Source: Deltaproteobacteria bacterium (GTDB taxonomy: Bacteria > Desulfobacterota > Binatia > Binatales > Binataceae). From it: a stretch of 64,000 bases of DNA. Positions 10,009-19,683 of this stretch are shown piece after piece. The stretch covers positions 1 to 64,000 of the forward strand of contig JAFAHS010000327.1 of the NCBI GenBank assembly GCA_019237115.1. Direction: 5' to 3'. A program made the translations under genes and the position numbers. A model generated the notes under the pieces. The model was not told the DNA's origin and made no database searches. It saw nothing but the letters and a program-made list of their open reading frames with translations. Positions within the stretch are counted from its first letter, which is position 1. Each line of letters starts with the position of its first letter.

Positions 10009-13000
10009 ATGAGCTATTCGAATTTTTCCGCCACCTCCTCCGAACAGCAGAAAGCGATCGAAAGAGAAGGGATTAGCCCAAAGAGGGTTGTAGGTTCAGT
10101 GCCTGAAACCGAGCCCCATTCGCAACGGGAGTCGCCCAACCTGCGGGACGCACCTGTGTCGGCTGACCTCCAAGTGGGGGTTTTTCGGAGAGAAGGTGAA
10201 TATTGGAGTGTTGGGCCAGTCGAGACACCTCTTCGCTTAAGAGACTCCAAGGGACTGGCGTATATCGCCTATTTGCTACGCCATCCGGGGACGGCATTTC
10301 ACGCCCTCGATTTGACTAGCGGCATCGCGAGCGAGGGCGAGGAAAGGCCAGCCGCTCGGCTGGTGCTTGGTCAGGAAGGTCTCGAGACGGGCGGATTTCA
10401 GATCGGCGGCTTGGGGGATGCCGGCGAGGTCTTGGACGACCAAGCGAAGAGAGAATATCGCCAGCGTCTGTCGGAACTGCGCGAAGAGTTGGAAGAGGCG
10501 AAGGGCTTGGGCAAGGCGGAGCGGGCGGAGGAATTGGAAGCAGAGATCGACGCTCTTACCCGAGAACTGGCGCGCGCGGTCGGCTTAGGTGGACGTAGTC
10601 GGCGCGCCGCCGCGGCGGCCCAACGCGCCCGGCAGGCAGTAAGGAAGGCCATCAAGGCAGCGTTGGATAGAATCTCGCAGAGCCATGCAGAGTTTGGGAG
10701 GATTCTTTCGCAAAGCATCAGAACGGGGCACTTTTGCTCTTATCGTCCGACGGCCGCGTCGCCGATAAAGTGGCAATTCGCAGGGACCGAGCCTTCACAT
10801 CGATCGACCTCAGACGCCCCATCAACGTCGACGGAACCGTCATCGATGGCGTTGGAATTTCTGCCTTTTTCGGCCGTCAGGCGAACCGCCTTCGTCAATC
10901 GGGAGAATGAGTGTCGCGTCATTGAAGCTGCGATTGCCGATGCGCGCAACGGACGCGGTTCTGTGATGATGGTCGGTGGTGGGCCAGGAGTAGGAAAGAC
11001 GCGGCTAGCCATACAGATGGGAGAATATGCATCGCGCATTGGCTTCGCTTCCTTCATTGGCCGCTGCAACGAACGACAGGAACCGGTTCCATTTCTCCCG
11101 TTTGTCGACATCATCGAGAGCATGCTTGCCCGCGCATCAAGCCTCGATGCTTTTCGCGACCAACTCGGCGGCAACGCGCCCGAGCTGGCTCAACTGGCGC
11201 CCAGCTTACGTCGAGTGTTTCAGGATATCCCTGAGCCTATTGAACTGCCGAACCCGCAAAAGCGGCACTATATCTTCCAGAGCGTTACGGAGGCTCTGGC
11301 GCGCGCTGCTCGAACACGCCCACAGTTGTTCATTCTGGACGATTTACAGTGGGCTGATGAATCGACCCTCGCGTTGCTGAACTATCTGACCGGCCATATT
11401 GGCCGGGTTCCACTGGCAGTCATCGGAACGTATCGCGACGAGCATTGCGAAGAGAATTCCGCATTTGCGCGAACTCTTGAGGAGTTAATCCGGCAAGGGG
11501 TTCGGCCACTCAGGCTTTCCGGCTTGTCGAAGGATTCCGTCACGCGGATGCTCGACGACCTGAGCCAGCGCCGGATTGTCGAAAGCCTGGTTGAGGCAAT
11601 TTTTGCGGAGAGTGACGGCAATCCGTTCTTTGTCGAGGAGGTGTACCGGCATTTGCTCGACGAGGGAAAAATCTTTGACTCTGCGGGGCGATTGCGAACT
11701 GACCTCAAGATCGACGAGATCGAGGTACCGGAAAACGTTCGATTAATCCTGACGCGAAGGCTCAAACGATTCAGCGACAGGGAGATACGCGCGTTGAGCG
11801 CCGCGGCGGTTATAGGCCGCAGCTTCAGTTTTCGGCTCTTGGCCGCCATCAGCCAGATAGAATTTGATGAACTCTTTGCTGCCATAGAGAAGGCGCAGGA
11901 AATGGGAATAGTTGTGCCGAGCGCTGAAGGCCCGGAAAAACCCTTTACCTTCGCCCACGAACTGGTACGTCAGACACTTCTAGCGCAACTCTCGATCGCG
12001 CGCCGGCAGCAATTGCATGCCAAGGTCGCCGCGGCACTCGAATCACTCGACCCCAAGTCAGCGAACGAGCACGCCGGCGAGATTTCGGACCATCTAGTCA
12101 AAGCCGGCTCGTTCGCTGATAGCCGCAAGTTGGTATCGTACTTGACGATCGGAGGTAAGCGCGCACTTGATGCAGCCGCGTTTGGCGAAGCACGCGAAAG
12201 CTGCCGCACTGCTCTGTCCGAGAAAAACCCCCTCGCGCCTCACGAACGAGCGGAACTGTTGGTGAACCTTGCGATGGCAGAGCGGGGGCTTAATCACTGG
12301 GACAGTGTTGTTGCCAATCTTCGCGAGGCTCTCGAGATCTTCTTCAAACTCGGAGATCGAAAGACAATTGCGTGGATCGTGAACGAGTCTACCGATGCCC
12401 TGTTCCGGCTCGGCCGCAACCAGGAGGCAATCGCATGGGCACGGCGCGGGCTAGATTTTTTTGGAGCAGAAGTCAGCCCGGAGCGGGCTCGCCTTTTCGC
12501 TACGCTCGGGTGGGCCTATAAATCCGTCGGAGACTATAAGCAGGCCCAGGAGGCTATGCGTGACGGGTTGAACATCGCTTCCCAGCTCTCCGACCCAAAG
12601 CTTGAGGCCGAACTGCTTGGTGTTCGGTCGGAAATAAATACCGCATTCTCTCACTTGCGGGAGGCGGTCGAAGACGGTCTTCAATGCGAACAACTTGCGG
12701 GATCCGATCAGTCGCCCTGGCATCGCGCGCGGCGTTTGTTTGCCTTGGATTTGGCTTTGCTGCATCTCGGGCGCGTCGAGGACGCGATGAGAATCGCGGA
12801 CCAGCTCGAACCGCTGGCGAGAAAAATGAGACAGTTCATCTTCGTCGCGTTCTGCGGTTTCATACGCGCCCTCGTCGAGTTTGGCAAAGAACCCGACTTG
12901 GGCAAGCTTGCTGCTGCCTTTAAGGTGGCTTTCGAAGACCAGCAGTCGTCCATCGCCGGCGCGGAGGCCTTGTTCGAGACCCGAAGAAGCCAGCTGGATT

Positions 13001-13614
13001 TCCTTCGTGGGGATTGGGCTCGTGCGATGTCGCACGCGCAAATCGCATACCGAGGAGAGGTGGAGAGAAATTTCGCGGGCTATGGCGCCGGAATGCTCTT
13101 TCGAGTGATGTCCTACGCCGGCGATCGGAAGGGCGCACTGGCACTCCTCGAGGAGACTCGTGCGCTTCTGCCTCATAGCGGTCGACCAAACGAAGCACCC
13201 GCATGGGTGCTGCTCTTGATGGTGATCGAGGGTTTAGTCGTGCTGGGCGAGCATTCCCAAGCTGGACAGTTTTACCCACTCGTTCAAGAGTTGATCGAGG
13301 TTGGAGCGATAGAGCTTTTTCGAATCTCCCATTTTTCGCAGACCATCGCTGGCCTCGCGGCAGGTGCGGCACAGCGGTGGGAAGCGGCTGAAGATCATTT
13401 TCGAATGGCGATGGAGCAGGCCGAGTCGTTGCCGGATTCACTGGAGCAGGCGGAAATACGACGTTTCCACGCCATGATGCTTTTGGTCCGTGATTCAACT
13501 AGCGATCGCGCAAGAGCACAAGCATTACTAGGGGAAGCTCTCGAGAGCTACACACGCATCGGCATGCGCCGGCATGCGGAATTGACCCGGGTACTCCTTG
13601 GCCGCACTGACTGA
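10009..13614 (+). CDS. Giant AAA-ATPase regulator with N-terminal sensory/coiled-coil part and TPR-like C-terminus
   Basis: The open frame begins at 9874, but the ATG at 10009 is preceded by GGAGG at 5 bases and gives a 1201-residue protein. The 45 codons before it are arginine-rich and unlike coding sequence. Residues 30-110 hold a domain with RREGEYWSVG and RLRDSKGLAYIAYLLRHPG. A charged coiled coil follows (about 145-240, QRLSELREELEEAKG and onward). An AAA_16 ATPase comes next, with Walker A GGGPGVGKT near residue 325 and LFILDDLQWAD near 442. The remainder is helical, TPR-like repeats. No classical DNA-binding domain is obvious, so it may act by protein contact or bind DNA through an unrecognised part. 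It converges on the redox/aldehyde island, leaving only 21 bp to the next gene. Confidence 0.8.
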   Translation: MSYSNFSATSSEQQKAIEREGISPKRVVGSVPETEPHSQRESPNLRDAPVSADLQVGVFRREGEYWSVGPVETPLRLRDSKGLAYIAYLLRHPGTAFHALDLTSGIASEGEERPAARLVLGQEGLETGGFQIGGLGDAGEVLDDQAKREYRQRLSELREELEEAKGLGKAERAEELEAEIDALTRELARAVGLGGRSRRAAAAAQRARQAVRKAIKAALDRISQSHAEFGRILSQSIRTGHFCSYRPTAASPIKWQFAGTEPSHRSTSDAPSTSTEPSSMALEFLPFSAVRRTAFVNRENECRVIEAAIADARNGRGSVMMVGGGPGVGKTRLAIQMGEYASRIGFASFIGRCNERQEPVPFLPFVDIIESMLARASSLDAFRDQLGGNAPELAQLAPSLRRVFQDIPEPIELPNPQKRHYIFQSVTEALARAARTRPQLFILDDLQWADESTLALLNYLTGHIGRVPLAVIGTYRDEHCEENSAFARTLEELIRQGVRPLRLSGLSKDSVTRMLDDLSQRRIVESLVEAIFAESDGNPFFVEEVYRHLLDEGKIFDSAGRLRTDLKIDEIEVPENVRLILTRRLKRFSDREIRALSAAAVIGRSFSFRLLAAISQIEFDELFAAIEKAQEMGIVVPSAEGPEKPFTFAHELVRQTLLAQLSIARRQQLHAKVAAALESLDPKSANEHAGEISDHLVKAGSFADSRKLVSYLTIGGKRALDAAAFGEARESCRTALSEKNPLAPHERAELLVNLAMAERGLNHWDSVVANLREALEIFFKLGDRKTIAWIVNESTDALFRLGRNQEAIAWARRGLDFFGAEVSPERARLFATLGWAYKSVGDYKQAQEAMRDGLNIASQLSDPKLEAELLGVRSEINTAFSHLREAVEDGLQCEQLAGSDQSPWHRARRLFALDLALLHLGRVEDAMRIADQLEPLARKMRQFIFVAFCGFIRALVEFGKEPDLGKLAAAFKVAFEDQQSSIAGAEALFETRRSQLDFLRGDWARAMSHAQIAYRGEVERNFAGYGAGMLFRVMSYAGDRKGALALLEETRALLPHSGRPNEAPAWVLLLMVIEGLVVLGEHSQAGQFYPLVQELIEVGAIELFRISHFSQTIAGLAAGAAQRWEAAEDHFRMAMEQAESLPDSLEQAEIRRFHAMMLLVRDSTSDRARAQALLGEALESYTRIGMRRHAELTRVLLGRTD

Positions 13615-13635
13615 CTATCGTGCACCTCGCTTGCA

Positions 13636-14094
13636 TCAGCGAATCCTTGTTCTCGAATCTCCAACGACCTCCTCAACGTCATGCAGGACGGCTACTGCAG
13701 CCTCCGCAACGGCGATGTCCTGCTCAACGGTTCCTGCGCTGGCTCCCACGGCCCCAACAATGGCCCCTCCAAACACGACAGGAATACCGCCACCGAAGAT
13801 GACGACTTTTCCGAAATTGCTTTCCTGGATGCCGAACAGTGGTCCACCTGGCTGCGCGAGCTTCGCCAGATCAGACGTTGGTTTATCCAAGATTCTTGCC
13901 GTAACCGCCTTATCAATTGCGAGCTCGATGCTACCGATGAGCGCACCATCCTGGCGCGAGAACGCCACCAGGTGGCCACCGGCATCGACCACGGCGACAT
14001 TGTAAGGAATCCCAAGGCTCGAGGCCCTTGCCTCCGCTGCAGACAACATCCGCTTCGCATCTTCGAGTGTAAGGCTATCGTAGGTTTTTGGCAT
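13636..14094 (-). CDS. GlcG/HbpS family protein
   Basis: A 152-residue protein matching the GlcG/HbpS fold: LTLEDAKRMLSAAEARA at the start, VAVVDAGGHLVAFSRQDGA in the middle and a glycine-rich GGGIPVVFGGAIVGAVGASAG near residues 100-120. Members bind small ligands such as haem or cofactors and often sit beside redox or oxidase genes. No signal peptide is present, so it is probably cytoplasmic. It is the last gene of the minus-strand redox series. No strong ribosome site is visible. Confidence 0.8.
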   Translation of the reverse strand: MPKTYDSLTLEDAKRMLSAAEARASSLGIPYNVAVVDAGGHLVAFSRQDGALIGSIELAIDKAVTARILDKPTSDLAKLAQPGGPLFGIQESNFGKVVIFGGGIPVVFGGAIVGAVGASAGTVEQDIAVAEAAVAVLHDVEEVVGDSRTRIR

Positions 14095-14256
14095 GTAGGT
14101 CTTCGTTACGAGCGCGGCATTTTCTTAAGAGTGTTCCGATTCCAGTTGGTAAGAGCGTTGCCGACGGTCGCAAGATTCGGCGCCGTAAGTCGTTTCCGTT
14201 CTGTATTTTCTTTGGCTCACAGTGGCACCTGCGCTACACCTTCGCCTGGCGCGCCC

Positions 14257-14796
14257 TTAACGCGCCGCCACCGCAATCGCGGCCAACAATTCGTCGCGTT
14301 CGTATGAACCGTCATGGCGCAGACCATTGATAAAAAACGTCGGTGTGCCATTGACGCCACTGCGTACTCCACTCATGAAATCCTCGCGGAGCCGATCCGC
14401 GTATGCATGTTGGGCCAGGGCAAGCTTTACTTCCGAGGCCGGAACTCCCAGCTGCGCCAGGTATTCGGCGAGATGTTGATCGTCCAATTCCTGTTGGCGC
14501 GCATAGAGCAGGTCGTGCATCTCCCAGAACTTGTGGTGCGCGCCGGCAGCCTCTGCGATCTCGGCGGCGTGCTCGGAGTGGGGATGGACCTCGGTCAGCG
14601 GAAAGTTGCGAAACACGAACCTGAGTTGATCCCCCAGCTCGCGCCGGATTTGGTCGACAATCGGATTGGCCAAGCCGCAGTAGGGGCATTCATAGTCGCC
14701 ATACTCGACCAGCGTCACCGGCGCGCTCGCGGGTCCGCTGATATGGTCACGCTCGCTCACCGGCAAAATCAGTTTCGAAGAAAAGTGCGTTCTCAT
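14257..14796 (-). CDS. DsbA-family thiol oxidoreductase (thioredoxin fold)
   Basis: A 179-residue thioredoxin-fold protein with active site CPYC near residues 36-39 (EYGDYECPYCG) and the cis-proline loop NGTPTFFING near 155. The helical insertion between them is typical of DsbA/FrnE-like proteins. There is no signal peptide, so it probably works in the cytoplasm. Its ATG overlaps the stop of the peroxiredoxin gene (ATGA, 14793-14796), which implies translational coupling. A plausible job is to reduce or regenerate that peroxiredoxin, but this is inference from context. Confidence 0.85.
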   Translation of the reverse strand: MRTHFSSKLILPVSERDHISGPASAPVTLVEYGDYECPYCGLANPIVDQIRRELGDQLRFVFRNFPLTEVHPHSEHAAEIAEAAGAHHKFWEMHDLLYARQQELDDQHLAEYLAQLGVPASEVKLALAQHAYADRLREDFMSGVRSGVNGTPTFFINGLRHDGSYERDELLAAIAVAAR

Positions 14797-15299
14797 TTCC
14801 TGCCCTCCGTTTTCCCTGCGAGGTCTTCGAGGGCGGCGAGGATGCCATCGGCTCCCGGATTTACGCCCAGCGGTGACACGTAACTCCAGGCGATCACTCC
14901 CTTGGAATCGATCACAAAGAGTGCGCGCTCACAGATACCGTCTTGCTGCCGATAGACTCCATATTTCCGCGCCACTGCGCCCTTCGGTTCGAAGTCCGCG
15001 AGCAATGGAAAGTGCAGGTTGCGGTCCTTGGCGAAAGCATCATGGCACCAGGAGCCATCGACCGAGATCCCAACGAGCTGCGCCTTGAGGCGATGGAACT
15101 CCGGAAGGATTTGATTGTAGAACGCCATCTGGTCTCCGCAGACCGGACTCCAATCGGCCGGGTAAAACGCGAGAACCACGGGAGCGCCGCGGAACTCGTC
15201 TAGGGAAACCAATTGGTCGGGAGTGCTGTGCAGTTGAAACTCCGGTGCCGGCGTCCCTGCTGCGAGCGCTCCGACATTGTGTTCGCTTTCTCCAGGCAT
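14793..15299 (-). CDS. AhpC/TSA-family peroxiredoxin
   Basis: A peroxiredoxin of 168 residues, starting at ATG 15299 behind AAGGAG at 8 bases. The open frame reaches back to 15383, but that part overlaps the neighbouring aldehyde dehydrogenase. The peroxidatic region reads FYPADWSPVCGDQ, with the cysteine in the position expected for the Prx family. Further cysteines occur in GSWCHDAF and DGICERALF and could act as resolving residues. It reduces peroxides using a thiol partner, probably in the cytoplasm. It overlaps the DsbA-like gene by 4 bp. Confidence 0.85.
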   Translation of the reverse strand: MPGESEHNVGALAAGTPAPEFQLHSTPDQLVSLDEFRGAPVVLAFYPADWSPVCGDQMAFYNQILPEFHRLKAQLVGISVDGSWCHDAFAKDRNLHFPLLADFEPKGAVARKYGVYRQQDGICERALFVIDSKGVIAWSYVSPLGVNPGADGILAALEDLAGKTEGRK

Positions 15300-15351
15300 G
15301 GTCTTCAACTCCTTGGATGCGTGCTGGCTAAGGATTGTGAGCGGATAACTC

Positions 15352-16731
15352 CTACGCGTTTTCGACCCAAACGGTTTGCGCATTCACAAAGGCGTGTGCA
15401 CCGAAGTGTGAAAGTTCGCGACCGTAACCGCTGTTCTTGACGCCGCCCACCGGAACGCGAGGATCTGAGGCAGTGATGCCGTTGATGAAAACGCCGCCGG
15501 TGTATAGATCGGTTGCAACCTTGCGAGCCATCTCGACGTCCCTGGTCCAGAGATTGCTGCTCAAACCGAATTGGCTCGCATTCGCCGCCCGGACCGCCGC
15601 GTCAAGGTCCGGGACACGAATTATAGCCGCGACCGGGCCGAACGTCTCGTCATCGAAAGCGGGCATGCCCTCGCGTACTTCGCTCAGCACCGTCGGTGGG
15701 TAAAAAGCTCCCTTGTCCTCCACTGGCTTGCCGCCGCAGAGCACGCGCGCGCCTTTTGCGATGCTGCCTTCCACCTGTTTGTGCAGCCCATCTCGCAGGT
15801 CTACACGGGCCATCGGTCCCAAGTCAGTCGCTGAATCGAAAGGATCGCCCACGCGCAGCGACCTGGCCGCTTCGACAAACGATTGTTCGAATTCGTCGGC
15901 GGTCTTCCCGACCAGGATGAAGCGTTTCGCCGCCAGGCAGACCTGTCCTGCGTTGTGGAACCGTCCCCTGATTCCGGCGGCAACCGCCTTCGGGATGTCG
16001 GCGTCTTCGCACACGATGAATGCATCCGACCCACCCAGCTCCATCACCGTCTTCTTGATCACCTTTCCGGCTTCGGAAGCGACCGCCGAACCAGCCCTCA
16101 CGCTGCCAGTTACGGAGGCACCTTGAACGCGTGGATCGTTAATGACTTTGACGATGTCGTCCACCTTGAGAATCAGGTTCTGAAAAGCACCTTGCGGGAA
16201 ACCGGCTTCCAGCATGAAGCGCTCGAACTCGAGCGAACTCCGCTGCGTGTTAGGCGAGTGCTTCACCAGGACCACATTTCCGGCCAGCATGGTTGGGATG
16301 GCCATGCGCGTGAGTTGCCAGATAGGGAAATTCCACGGCATGATCGCGAGGATTGGCCCGAGGGGCAGGTAGGATACATATGCATTGACTTTTCCGGTTG
16401 GAGCCGGCTCATCCGCCATGATCTTTGGTCCGTACTCGGCGTACCAATCCGCTTCATGCGCGCACTTCTCTACCTCGGCCTCAGCTTCGGAAAAGACCTT
16501 TCCCATCTCTGTGGTTATAATCTTTGCGAGTTGCGCCTGGTTTTTCCTTAAGGTGCTCGCCAGCCTCGAAAAGAGATCGGCGCGTTTGTCAACCGGCAGT
16601 TTCCGATAGGATTGGAAGCACTCCTCTGCCTGTGCGACGATTTTTTCTGTTTGCGCCGGATTGAAGAACGAAAAGGTTTCAATCTCTGCGCCGGTGGACG
16701 GATTTACGGTTGCAAAGCCGGAAGTACTCAT
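15352..16731 (-). CDS. NAD(P)-dependent aldehyde dehydrogenase, succinate-semialdehyde type
   Basis: A 459-residue aldehyde dehydrogenase from ATG 16731, preceded by AAAGGAG. It has the ALDH cofactor segment PWNFPIWQLTRM near residue 130, the glutamate motif VMELGGSDAFIV near 232, and the catalytic cysteine in NAGQVCLAAKR near 265. A late GGVFINGI motif lies near 420. Its length and opening ATVNPSTGAEIETF match the short SSADH group, which oxidises succinic semialdehyde to succinate. That aldehyde is the expected product of the HpaI-like aldolase encoded about 37 kb away, but nearby alcohol dehydrogenases could supply other aldehydes. It is transcribed with the redox genes downstream. Confidence 0.85.
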   Translation of the reverse strand: MSTSGFATVNPSTGAEIETFSFFNPAQTEKIVAQAEECFQSYRKLPVDKRADLFSRLASTLRKNQAQLAKIITTEMGKVFSEAEAEVEKCAHEADWYAEYGPKIMADEPAPTGKVNAYVSYLPLGPILAIMPWNFPIWQLTRMAIPTMLAGNVVLVKHSPNTQRSSLEFERFMLEAGFPQGAFQNLILKVDDIVKVINDPRVQGASVTGSVRAGSAVASEAGKVIKKTVMELGGSDAFIVCEDADIPKAVAAGIRGRFHNAGQVCLAAKRFILVGKTADEFEQSFVEAARSLRVGDPFDSATDLGPMARVDLRDGLHKQVEGSIAKGARVLCGGKPVEDKGAFYPPTVLSEVREGMPAFDDETFGPVAAIIRVPDLDAAVRAANASQFGLSSNLWTRDVEMARKVATDLYTGGVFINGITASDPRVPVGGVKNSGYGRELSHFGAHAFVNAQTVWVENA

Positions 16732-16821
16732 AATCGCTCCTTTTTTTCGGCGATCAGGTTTGGAGCGAAATGCCCAGACCCGATCATGATTTGGTATTCG
16801 CGCCCTCCGCATAGGAGTGGA

Positions 16822-17559
16822 CTACGCAAGTTCCAGGTGGTCGAACAGCTTCACGCCGCGCTCGCAGGCACTCCGGCCGCTCGCGGGGTTGGTGCCTGTC
16901 ACCACGCGGCCCGAGGTGATCGAGTAATCGTCGAAGGCCCCCACCGAGCCGCTGTAGAACGCTCCAGCCGCCATCACTGCTTCAACAATGGGGACGACTC
17001 CATCCGCTCTCAACTTATCGAGGATTCGGAAGATGAGTTCGCCTTCAATCGTGAAACCGGTCACGGTCTTGCCGTGGATGATCGATTTGCCGGTGCTGGA
17101 GTCGATAATGCCCGGCATGATCGCCGGGCCATGGCAAACCGAACCAACAATGCCGCCGCGGTTCCAGATATCCGCAGCGACTGCTTGTAAGTCTTTCGCT
17201 TCCGGATAGTCATACAGAGCAGAGTGGCCTGCGGAAGCGAAGAAGAAGCCATAGTCTTCTTTCTTCAGATCCGAAGCCTTCTTCAGCTGAGAGTTGATCT
17301 TGACCATGAATGGATGTCTGGGATCGGTCAGTATCGCGTGCTCACTTCCGGACAAAAAGGGAGGCGTGAGGGAGACATCGTCGAACCCGCAGGTACCGGT
17401 TTCCGACGCCAAATCCACCTCGAATCCAGCGGCGGTCAATACTTCGTAGGGATGCAGAGCCTCAACGAAGAACACGCCGGTCTTGTGGCCGTCCGGATAG
17501 ATGGCACCGTTGAAGCTGGAAACCGAAATCAGGGCCTTTCGAGGAAGTTTCTTCGCCAT
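16822..17559 (-). CDS. DJ-1/PfpI (class I glutamine-amidotransferase-like) protein
   Basis: A 245-residue member of the DJ-1/PfpI/Hsp31 superfamily. The nucleophile elbow GSVCHGPA near residue 140 carries the reactive cysteine and neighbouring histidine, and the helper acidic residue is expected in the N-terminal FFVEALHPYEVL segment. Relatives act as glutathione-independent glyoxalases (glyoxalase III) or as chaperones and deglycases. No signal peptide is present. A GAGGTG site precedes the ATG. Its place between an aldehyde dehydrogenase and alcohol dehydrogenases supports a role with reactive carbonyls. Confidence 0.8.
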   Translation of the reverse strand: MAKKLPRKALISVSSFNGAIYPDGHKTGVFFVEALHPYEVLTAAGFEVDLASETGTCGFDDVSLTPPFLSGSEHAILTDPRHPFMVKINSQLKKASDLKKEDYGFFFASAGHSALYDYPEAKDLQAVAADIWNRGGIVGSVCHGPAIMPGIIDSSTGKSIIHGKTVTGFTIEGELIFRILDKLRADGVVPIVEAVMAAGAFYSGSVGAFDDYSITSGRVVTGTNPASGRSACERGVKLFDHLELA

Positions 17560-17612
17560 CGATTTTCACCTCGGTCAAGATTTTGAGCTACTCAGTAAAT
17601 CGTTTCGGGTGT

Positions 17613-18413
17613 CTATCTGGCGGCGTGGTCTGCCGTGGCCTTGGTAGATCCCGAAGCCGCCTCCATAATGAGGTCGGCGACCTTTTGGGGCTCCTGCAGC
17701 ATCGCGACGTGGCAGGTGGGAATCGAGATCGCGACTCCACCGGCTTTCTTCGCACCGGCTTCCTCCATCGCGGGACTGAGAGTGTGATCCTTTGTAGCGA
17801 TCACGTGCCATGACGGCTTCGACTTCCAGGCTGCGTGCGTGAGCTTCTCATCAAACATCGGGCCATAGATCTGGCCCTGGACCGCCAGGACGAGCCGGCG
17901 CTCAGGCATCGGTAGCCCGTCCGCGAAGCTGTTCAGAATTCCCTCTTCGGACATCCACGCGAAATGCTGAGCATCGACCTGGATGGCTTTCTGTCCGGGA
18001 GTTGGACCGAAAGGATTGCTGGTGTCGTTCGCGGACATGCCGACGTCAGGAGCGTAAGCGGCTACGTAGACGAGTCCGGCTACCTTCGGGTCATCTCCAA
18101 CCTCGCTAATCACGGCACCTCCCCAGGAATGACCAACCAGGATGACCGCACCATCTTGCATGGCGATGATCCGGCGGGTCGCGTTTACGTCGTCCGACAG
18201 AGAGGTGAGTGGGTTTTGAACGGCTACCGCATGAAAGCCGCGTGCTTCAAGAATGGGAATGACTTTGGCCCAGCTCGTGCCATCCGCAAACGCTCCGTGA
18301 ACGAGCACGATATTTTTCACGGGTGGTTGCTGCGATTGTGCATGGGCGACGCCGGAGAGCGCGATTGCGCCGGCCACAATTCCCGCGCTGACAGTTTCGA
18401 CGATCTTCTGCAT
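17613..18413 (-). CDS. Exported alpha/beta hydrolase
   Basis: A 266-residue hydrolase with a Sec signal peptide: a hydrophobic stretch (IVAGAIALSGVAHA) ends in an AxA-type cleavage site near residue 25. The mature part has the oxyanion motif VLVHGAFADGTSW and the nucleophile elbow GHSWGG near residue 94. A late histidine occurs in IPTCHVAML. It belongs to the salicylate-esterase/EstC-like group of small hydrolases. It is probably periplasmic. A GAGGGAA site lies 5 bases before the ATG. Confidence 0.8.
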   Translation of the reverse strand: MQKIVETVSAGIVAGAIALSGVAHAQSQQPPVKNIVLVHGAFADGTSWAKVIPILEARGFHAVAVQNPLTSLSDDVNATRRIIAMQDGAVILVGHSWGGAVISEVGDDPKVAGLVYVAAYAPDVGMSANDTSNPFGPTPGQKAIQVDAQHFAWMSEEGILNSFADGLPMPERRLVLAVQGQIYGPMFDEKLTHAAWKSKPSWHVIATKDHTLSPAMEEAGAKKAGGVAISIPTCHVAMLQEPQKVADLIMEAASGSTKATADHAAR

Positions 18414-18513
18414 CGTATTTCCCTCACCGAAGCGGTTATTTTAGCGTCTATACAGATTGGCTTTGCTGACACGTTACAAGATCGTATCCGACCATCCGGT
18501 GACAAGGTGAGCG

Positions 18514-19641
18514 TTACTGTTGCGCCGCGTTTTCAGTCTTTGGCCGCAATCCTCTGCCGCCGGACTCGGATGCACTCCCGTCGATATCAAACAAAACGAC
18601 GGCACGCCCGACGATGTCTCCAGCACGAAGCAGCTCAAGGTTTTCATTGATGTCCTGGAGGCGGACCCGCTTGATGGAATGCCGAATCTCGCCTTTTTGT
18701 GCGAGCGCGAGGACTTCCTGCAGGTCGTTGTAGTTGGCCCAAAACGAACCGTGATAAGTGAGTTCGCGAGAGGTGAATGGGAATAAAGGAATATCTATCC
18801 TCGTTCCCACCAAACCAACCGATACATATGCGCCGGCGGTAGCAAGTAGACCGATGCCAGTGCGGATGGTTTCTTCGGCACCCACGCAATCGATCGCAGC
18901 GTCGAGATTGCGTGTGCCCGTCAGCTTGAAAAGTTCATCCTGCAGATCGCTGACGGACTTGCCGGTCGTATTGATCGTGACGTCCGCCCCAAGCTGCTTT
19001 AGGATGGCGAGCTTATCTTCTTCCAGGGCGAGCGCGACGACAGCGGCGCCGGAGGACAGCAGCTTTGCGTATTGCACCGCGTAAGTGCCAAGACCGCCTG
19101 CGCCCAAGACTCCTATTACGCGATCCGGTCCCAATACTCCGGCAGCTCGCAATTTCTTGATTCCGCGGTACGGTGTGACTCCCGCATCCGTTAGGGGGGC
19201 GAGCTCTTCCCACTTCACTTTGTGCTTGACTCGAATCAGTTGTCTGTAAGGTGCGGGCACGAATTCGGCGTAGCCGCCCGGAGGACCAAATCCTGGCCAA
19301 CTTCCATGTTCACAAATCTGCTCATTGCCGAGCCGGCACTGGCGGCAGGTTCCATCTCCCCAGCCGGCTGCAACGACAACCTGATCGCCGACGGCCAGTT
19401 GGGCTGATGCCGGTACCTGGTCGCCAAGTGCTGCGACCACACCGGCAATCTCATGCCCCAGTGTTATGGGTAACTTCGGCTTCAGGGCTTCCGCGAAGTA
19501 GCCGTCGATGAGTTGTACGTCCGAACGGCACATTCCAGCTCCCGCCACCCTCACCAAGACCTCCTCGGGAGAGATCTCCGGAATCTCAACGTCTTCGATG
19601 ACAAGCGGCTCTTTGTAGCGATGCATTCTTGCTGCTAGCAT
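18514..19641 (-). CDS. Zinc-dependent medium-chain alcohol dehydrogenase
   Basis: A 375-residue MDR-family dehydrogenase. The catalytic zinc site appears as GAGMCRSDVQ (near residue 37) and GHEIAGVV (near 65). The structural-zinc region contains CRQCRLGNEQIC, which has three rather than the usual four closely spaced cysteines. A Rossmann glycine motif (VLGAGGLGTYAVQ) lies near 182. It oxidises an alcohol to an aldehyde or ketone, or the reverse, with NAD(P). A second, different zinc alcohol dehydrogenase lies 186 bp upstream in the same direction. Confidence 0.85.
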   Translation of the reverse strand: MLAARMHRYKEPLVIEDVEIPEISPEEVLVRVAGAGMCRSDVQLIDGYFAEALKPKLPITLGHEIAGVVAALGDQVPASAQLAVGDQVVVAAGWGDGTCRQCRLGNEQICEHGSWPGFGPPGGYAEFVPAPYRQLIRVKHKVKWEELAPLTDAGVTPYRGIKKLRAAGVLGPDRVIGVLGAGGLGTYAVQYAKLLSSGAAVVALALEEDKLAILKQLGADVTINTTGKSVSDLQDELFKLTGTRNLDAAIDCVGAEETIRTGIGLLATAGAYVSVGLVGTRIDIPLFPFTSRELTYHGSFWANYNDLQEVLALAQKGEIRHSIKRVRLQDINENLELLRAGDIVGRAVVLFDIDGSASESGGRGLRPKTENAAQQ

Positions 19642-19683
19642 TCGACCTCTGCTTTCAATCGGATTCGCTTCGGCTCATGGACA

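Noticed and set aside
15300..15383. Extended peroxiredoxin start
   Set aside because: It would overlap the aldehyde dehydrogenase end. The ATG at 15299 has an ideal AAGGAG site.
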